Assembly: GCA_007122505.1 (NCBI GenBank)
Contig: SKTQ01000300.1
Location: 1 to 8,871 of the forward strand
Source of the DNA: Bacteroidales bacterium
GTDB lineage: Bacteria; Bacteroidota; Bacteroidia; Bacteroidales; UBA7960
DNA: 8,871 nt
Direction: 5' to 3'
The notes under the pieces are model-generated. The model was not told the DNA's origin. It was given only the letters and a program-made list of their open reading frames with translations, and ran no database searches. Each line of letters starts with the position of its first letter. The stretch's first letter is position 1. Below, one piece after another: positions 5,872-8,871 of the stretch. Position numbers and translations under genes: made by a program.

Positions 5872-7554
5872 ATGAATGATATCCTTCTTGCCGTACTTGG
5901 TTTTTTCTCTGTTTTGGTAATTTTTGTGCTGATGGCCGGTTTTCGTTGGCCAGCCACGCGGGCTATGCCTGTGGCCTTTATGATTGTTCTGGCACTGGCA
6001 TTTTTTGTTTGGGGAATTTACCCTGAATACATCTTTGCAGCTGGTATTAATGGGATGGTGATCGCCATTGAAATATTGTTAATTGTATTGGGCGCACTTG
6101 CATTGCTGTTCACATTACATCAGAGCGGAGCCATAGCTGCTATTAACAGAGGCTTTACCGGCATTTCACCGGATAAAAGGGTGCAAGCCATTATTATATG
6201 CTGGTTTTTCGGAAGTTTTATTGAAGGTGCCGCAGGCTTTGGCACGCCTGCAGCTCTTACCGCACCTTTACTCTTATCGTTGGGGTTCCCTGCTCTTGCC
6301 GCTGTTATGGTTGCCCTTATTGCCAACAGTACCGCTGTTTCATTCGGAGCTGTGGGAACTCCTACCCATATTGGTGTGGCAACGTCACTTGACGTTCAAA
6401 GTGTTCATCAAACCCTTGAAGGGCAACATATGAGTTTAGACTATCTTGTTCAGCAAACTGCTGCCTGGACTGCAGTGCAACATATCCTGCCAGCCCTGGT
6501 TGTACCTTTGCTCATGACTGTGTTGTTAACCCGGTTTTTTGGAGAAAAAAAAAGCATCAGGGAAGGTTTACAAATCTGGCCCTTTGCCCTGTTTGCCGCT
6601 TTATGCTTCATTGCCCCTTATGTTTTGGTGGCTGTGTTGCTGGGCCCCGAATTTCCAAGCATTTTTGGCGGACTAATCGGGTTATTGATCATTATCCCTA
6701 CTACAAAAGCAGGATTTTTAATGCCCAAAAAACATTGGAACTTCCCCGAAAAGGAAAGATGGGACGCATCATGGAAAGGTTCCATTGCAGTTGACAAGAA
6801 AACAAATGATAAGCAAATGCCGCTATTAAAAGCCTGGATGCCATACATTGCAATTGCCCTGCTGCTGGTTTTGACACGAATTGATCTTTTGCCTCTTGGC
6901 GAGTGGCTCAAATCCGTTACGCTTGAAACTTCTAATCTGTTTGATACCAATATTTCCATCAACTTTGAACCCCTGCATAACCCGGGTATACTTCCATTTA
7001 TGTTGATTGCACTTTTGTGTGTTCCTGCTTACAGAATGGGAAAAAAGCAGGTAAAAATGGCATGGTATGAAACCTTTAAAAGAATAAAGGGACCGGCAGT
7101 CGCCTTGATTTTTGCCGTTCCCATGGTGCGCCTGATGATGCAATCGGGTAACAACCCCGATGAGTTAGCAAGTATGCCCATTGCCATGGCCCGGTCCATA
7201 TCCTCTGTTTTCCAAAGTGCCTGGCCACTGGTTAGTCCATTAATGGGTGCTTTGGGAACATTTATTACCGGATCAAATTCTGTTTCCAACATGCTTTTTG
7301 GATTTTTCCAGTACTCAGTGGCAGAACAAACAGATATCTCAAGAACAATTATCGTAAGCCTGCAAAATGCAGGCGGTGCACTGGGCAATATGGTAGCCGT
7401 GCACAATATCATCGCTGCCTGCGCTACGGTAGGGCTTACAGGTGTTGAAGGTATATTGCTGAAAAGAAATGCCATCCCTTCAATGATACTGGTATTACTG
7501 GCCGGATTGACGGGTTTGATATTAACCTATTTTGTCGTACCTGGATTATTCTGA
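5872..7554 (+). CDS. lctP: Lactate permease, LctP/LldP family
   Basis: This 560-residue inner-membrane transporter of the lactate permease family (lactate/proton symport; family members also carry D-lactate and glycolate) is hydrophobic throughout, with about a dozen or more membrane segments. Signature stretches are GSFIEGAAGFGTP (114-126), NSTAVSFGAVGTPTH soon after, TGSNSVSNMLFG (466-477) and GNMVAVHNIIAACATVGLTG (505-524), followed by a basic C-terminal loop and a last helix. The ATG at 5872 is preferred. A TTG at 5842 would add ten residues, MRRFQKLLTC, of no family character; the frame is open back to a stop at 5797, but no in-frame ATG lies upstream. From 5872 the length suits the family. 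It follows ldhA by 103 bases on the same strand, which points to lactate, perhaps the D-isomer, as substrate. Direction of transport cannot be read from sequence. Confidence 0.93.
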   Translation: MNDILLAVLGFFSVLVIFVLMAGFRWPATRAMPVAFMIVLALAFFVWGIYPEYIFAAGINGMVIAIEILLIVLGALALLFTLHQSGAIAAINRGFTGISPDKRVQAIIICWFFGSFIEGAAGFGTPAALTAPLLLSLGFPALAAVMVALIANSTAVSFGAVGTPTHIGVATSLDVQSVHQTLEGQHMSLDYLVQQTAAWTAVQHILPALVVPLLMTVLLTRFFGEKKSIREGLQIWPFALFAALCFIAPYVLVAVLLGPEFPSIFGGLIGLLIIIPTTKAGFLMPKKHWNFPEKERWDASWKGSIAVDKKTNDKQMPLLKAWMPYIAIALLLVLTRIDLLPLGEWLKSVTLETSNLFDTNISINFEPLHNPGILPFMLIALLCVPAYRMGKKQVKMAWYETFKRIKGPAVALIFAVPMVRLMMQSGNNPDELASMPIAMARSISSVFQSAWPLVSPLMGALGTFITGSNSVSNMLFGFFQYSVAEQTDISRTIIVSLQNAGGALGNMVAVHNIIAACATVGLTGVEGILLKRNAIPSMILVLLAGLTGLILTYFVVPGLF

Positions 7555-7566
7555 AAATAAAAAAAA

Positions 7567-7615
7567 GCAATGGAAAATTGGGGAGGAATTTCTACAGCCT
7601 GCACAATTTTGTTGC
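7567..7615. terminator. Imperfect hairpin after lctP, weak terminator candidate
   Basis: GCAA (7567-7570) and AAAATTG (7574-7580) pair with CAATTTT (7604-7610) and TTGC (7612-7615), giving 11 base pairs with a small internal loop and a 23-base terminal loop. It begins 12 bases after the lctP stop. The plus strand lacks a T-run after the stem. The A-run lies before the stem, so the T-run would be present only for minus-strand transcripts. Its function is uncertain. Confidence 0.25.
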
Positions 7616-7749
7616 ATATAAAGTGGCTGATTGGCATTGACCCATAAACATCCAAAAGATTGATTTCAAAAAAAAATAACTTTTCGATCTGATTAACAGA
7701 AAGATACAAATAATGATAAAGAAATACGAAATCCATATTTACATTCTTT

Positions 7750-7779
7750 TTGCTCACGGTATAATTATTGGCATATAAT
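7750..7779 (+). promoter_or_regulatory. Sigma-70-like promoter for the csbD-like operon
   Basis: TTGCTC (7750-7755) and an exact TATAAT (7774-7779) are separated by 18 bases. Transcription would begin near 7786 and give a leader of about 50 bases before the csbD ATG at 7836. Primary Bacteroidota promoters usually carry a TAnnTTTG -7 element instead, so the match to the enterobacterial consensus may be partly chance in AT-rich DNA. Confidence 0.35.
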
Positions 7780-7801
7780 AGCTACGCGGATCATTGGATC
7801 C

Positions 7802-7817
7802 CATTAACGAGTTAATG
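7802..7817. promoter_or_regulatory. 16-bp perfect palindrome CATTAAC-GA-GTTAATG in the csbD leader
   Basis: Seven-base arms at 7802-7808 and 7811-7817 are exact reverse complements around GA. The site lies between the predicted transcription start and the csbD ATG, 18 bases before the start codon, a position suited to repression. A dimeric regulator could bind it; alternatively the RNA could fold into a short stem with a CGAG loop near the ribosome site. Confidence 0.35.
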
Positions 7818-7835
7818 ATAAATTAAAACACAAGT

Positions 7836-8024
7836 ATGATGGAAAAGTTAGAAATTAAAGGCAACTGGAATGAAATCAAAGGCAAATTGAAACAAAAATA
7901 TGCCAATCTTACAGATGAAGACCTTTTATTTACAGAAGGCAAGACCGAGGAACTTTTGGGAAAGCTACAGAAAAAAACGGGCAAATCCCGGAAAGAACTC
8001 ATAAATGAAATAGAGTCTTTATAG
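7836..8024 (+). CDS. CsbD-family stress protein
   Basis: This 62-residue, lysine- and glutamate-rich protein belongs to the CsbD family. The Bacillus founder is under general-stress control, and the molecular role is not established. Family features are the opening EIKGNWNEIKGKLKQKYANLT (roughly residues 6-26), the DEDL turn, and EGKTEELLGKLQKKTGKSRKEL (about 34-55); together they predict a small helical bundle. Two start codons are adjacent (ATGATG at 7836); either gives nearly the same protein. There is no signal peptide. It heads a run of three small plus-strand genes, 52 bases before the membrane protein gene, and sits behind a possible promoter and palindrome. Confidence 0.88.
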   Translation: MMEKLEIKGNWNEIKGKLKQKYANLTDEDLLFTEGKTEELLGKLQKKTGKSRKELINEIESL

Positions 8025-8076
8025 CCGGGTTGACAGATGTTAAATTCCAAAATAACAAACCCCAAAACCAAAAGTT

Positions 8077-8466
8077 ATGACATTTCTTGAAATTATCGTT
8101 ATTGCATTGGCAGCCATTGTGATTGGCAGCCTTTTCTTTTTTGTTTTTAAAGCCGCAGGTCCCTGGGGCAGCTTCTGGATATTTATCCTCGTTCTGATAC
8201 TCGCAGGTTGGGCAGCAGCAGCATGGGTGAGGCCTATAGGTCCGGTTTACTGGAATATTTCATGGATACCGGTGCTATTTGTAATTATACTTTTTGCCTT
8301 GTTCCTGGCTGCATTAACTCCAACACGGCGAGAATCAGAAATCATTGAAAAAACGCACGAACGAGAACCACATACTGAGGATGCTGCCGCGTTTACCCTC
8401 AGTTTCTTTTTCTGGGCTTTCATTATTTTTCTTTTCGCCGCAGTTATCGGGGGCTTACTTACATAA
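8077..8466 (+). CDS. Uncharacterised four-helix inner-membrane protein
   Basis: I do not recognise a named family. The 129-residue protein has four clear hydrophobic segments, at about 4-24, 31-51, 61-80 and 106-127. Between segments 1 and 2 is GPWGSF, and between 2 and 3 is WVRPIGPVYWNISW, with prolines, glycines and tryptophans that look conserved by function. Between segments 3 and 4 lies a charged loop of about 25 residues (TPTRRESEIIEKTHEREPHTED), the only polar part. There is no cleavable signal peptide. I recall similar unnamed proteins in Bacteroidota, but that is from memory. The leader before the ATG is A/C-rich (AAACCCCAAAACCAAAAG). It lies between a csbD-like and a SpoIIAA-like gene on the same strand, 52 and 25 bases away, so a shared stress or envelope role is plausible but unproven. 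Confidence 0.8.
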   Translation: MTFLEIIVIALAAIVIGSLFFFVFKAAGPWGSFWIFILVLILAGWAAAAWVRPIGPVYWNISWIPVLFVIILFALFLAALTPTRRESEIIEKTHEREPHTEDAAAFTLSFFFWAFIIFLFAAVIGGLLT

Positions 8467-8491
8467 TCCACAACCTTAAAAATGCATATTT

Positions 8492-8848
8492 ATGTTTAAA
8501 ATACTGGATTTCACCAAAGAGAATCTGACGGCCCTTCAAGTTGAAGGAAAAGTTACCAAGGATGATTACGAAAAGCTGAGTGCCTTGTTCGAGAAAAACG
8601 AACGTGAATATGACAAGCAAAAGCTCTATTTTGAGATTGATAAAATTGAAGGCATTACAGCTAAAGCTTTATGGGAGGACTTTAAAATTTATTTTACCCA
8701 TGTTAAAAATTTTGAGAAAGTTGCCATCATTGGTGATAGTGACATGGTGAAAACGCTTACAAAGCTTAGTAGCCCTTTTATTTCTGGCGATGTAAAGTTT
8801 TTCAATATTCGTGAAGCATCAAAAGCCAAAGACTGGATAATGAAGTAA
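8492..8848 (+). CDS. SpoIIAA-like (STAS/SEC14-fold) protein
   Basis: This 118-residue soluble protein resembles the SpoIIAA-like family (formerly DUF3478), which has a STAS/CRAL-TRIO-like fold. Seen are the opening strand NLTALQVEGKVTKDDYEKL (about 11-29), the strand KLYFEIDKIEGITAKALWEDFK (about 44-65), the helix-strand HVKNFEKVAIIGDSDMVKTL (about 70-89) and the closing strand with VKFFNIREASKAKDWI (about 101-116). The family is close to the anti-sigma antagonist fold, but the conserved phosphorylatable DSxG loop of true antagonists is not evident, so a sigma-factor switch should not be assumed. Lipid or small-ligand binding is another family suggestion. The gene follows the membrane protein by 25 bases and closes the visible operon. 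The ATG at 8492 follows an AT-rich leader. Confidence 0.82.
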   Translation: MFKILDFTKENLTALQVEGKVTKDDYEKLSALFEKNEREYDKQKLYFEIDKIEGITAKALWEDFKIYFTHVKNFEKVAIIGDSDMVKTLTKLSSPFISGDVKFFNIREASKAKDWIMK

Positions 8849-8871
8849 TCCTTTTAAAGAATCAAAAGATG

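Larger units (their letters stand above)
7555..7835. other. 281-base intergenic region between lctP and the csbD-like gene
   Basis: No gene of normal size is seen. From left to right it holds an A-run and imperfect hairpin (7567-7615), an AT-rich stretch without recognisable structure (about 7620-7740), a sigma-70-like promoter (7750-7779), a GGATC direct repeat (7788-7792 and 7796-7800) and a 16-bp palindrome (7802-7817). A 21-codon hydrophobic frame at 7713-7778 overlaps the promoter boxes and is treated as chance. Confidence 0.6.

Noticed and set aside
7029..7475. 148-codon minus-strand frame inside lctP
   Set aside because: Antisense to strongly conserved transporter sequence; no motif of its own.
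7713..7778. 21-codon hydrophobic frame starting MIKKYEIHIY before the csbD-like gene
   Set aside because: It could be a small membrane peptide, but it overlaps the predicted -35 and -10 boxes and is a size expected by chance.
8030..8058. TTGACA (8030-8035) with TAACAA 17 bases later, as an internal promoter before the membrane protein gene
   Set aside because: The -10 match is only half of consensus, and the gene is well placed to be read from the csbD promoter.
8492..8848. Anti-sigma factor antagonist (true SpoIIAA)
   Set aside because: The phosphorylatable serine loop of antagonists is not evident and no anti-sigma kinase gene is adjacent.
8869..8871. ATG in the last three bases as the start of a next gene
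   Set aside because: The spacing after the SpoIIAA-like gene and the A-rich leader are suitable, but no codon beyond the ATG is visible, so it cannot be supported.

Overview
The window looks like chromosomal DNA of a member of the Bacteroidota, probably an anaerobic or facultative one. The coding sequence is moderately AT-rich. Start codons are preceded by A-rich leaders and not by clear Shine-Dalgarno sequences. The gene content also fits: an App1-type phosphatase, a YegS/SphK-like lipid kinase, a single-cluster ferredoxin, and a CsbD / membrane protein / SpoIIAA-like trio. The phylum assignment is an inference from style and content, because no marker gene is present.

Left part (1-1766): two divergent lipid-phosphate genes. 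On the minus strand is the N-terminal part of an App1/DUF2183 phosphatase, cut by the window edge before its C-terminus. On the plus strand is a complete diacylglycerol-kinase-family lipid kinase with a sphingosine-kinase-like nucleotide loop. The two families catalyse opposite reactions, so the pair may set the balance between a lipid and its phosphate. The 196-base divergent spacer holds two perfect inverted repeats that could be operators.

Middle part (2066-7554): four plus-strand genes of three-carbon metabolism. They are a 64-residue [4Fe-4S] ferredoxin, phosphoenolpyruvate synthase (ppsA), NAD-dependent D-lactate dehydrogenase (ldhA) and a lactate permease (lctP/lldP family). Together they could move lactate across the membrane, interconvert D-lactate and pyruvate, and send pyruvate to PEP for gluconeogenesis, with the ferredoxin as a possible electron carrier. 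A 22-bp tandem duplication fills the ferredoxin-ppsA spacer. An 8-bp-arm inverted repeat lies in the ldhA-lctP spacer.

Right part (7555-8871): a 281-base spacer with a sigma-70-like promoter and a 16-bp palindrome leads into three small plus-strand genes. They encode a CsbD-family stress protein, an unnamed four-helix membrane protein and a SpoIIAA-like (STAS/SEC14-fold) protein. The layout suggests a small stress or envelope operon.

No RNA gene, CRISPR array, insertion sequence, attachment site or origin was seen. Most of the window is ordinary core or metabolic content. The parts worth a second look are the gene pairings and the intergenic palindromes.
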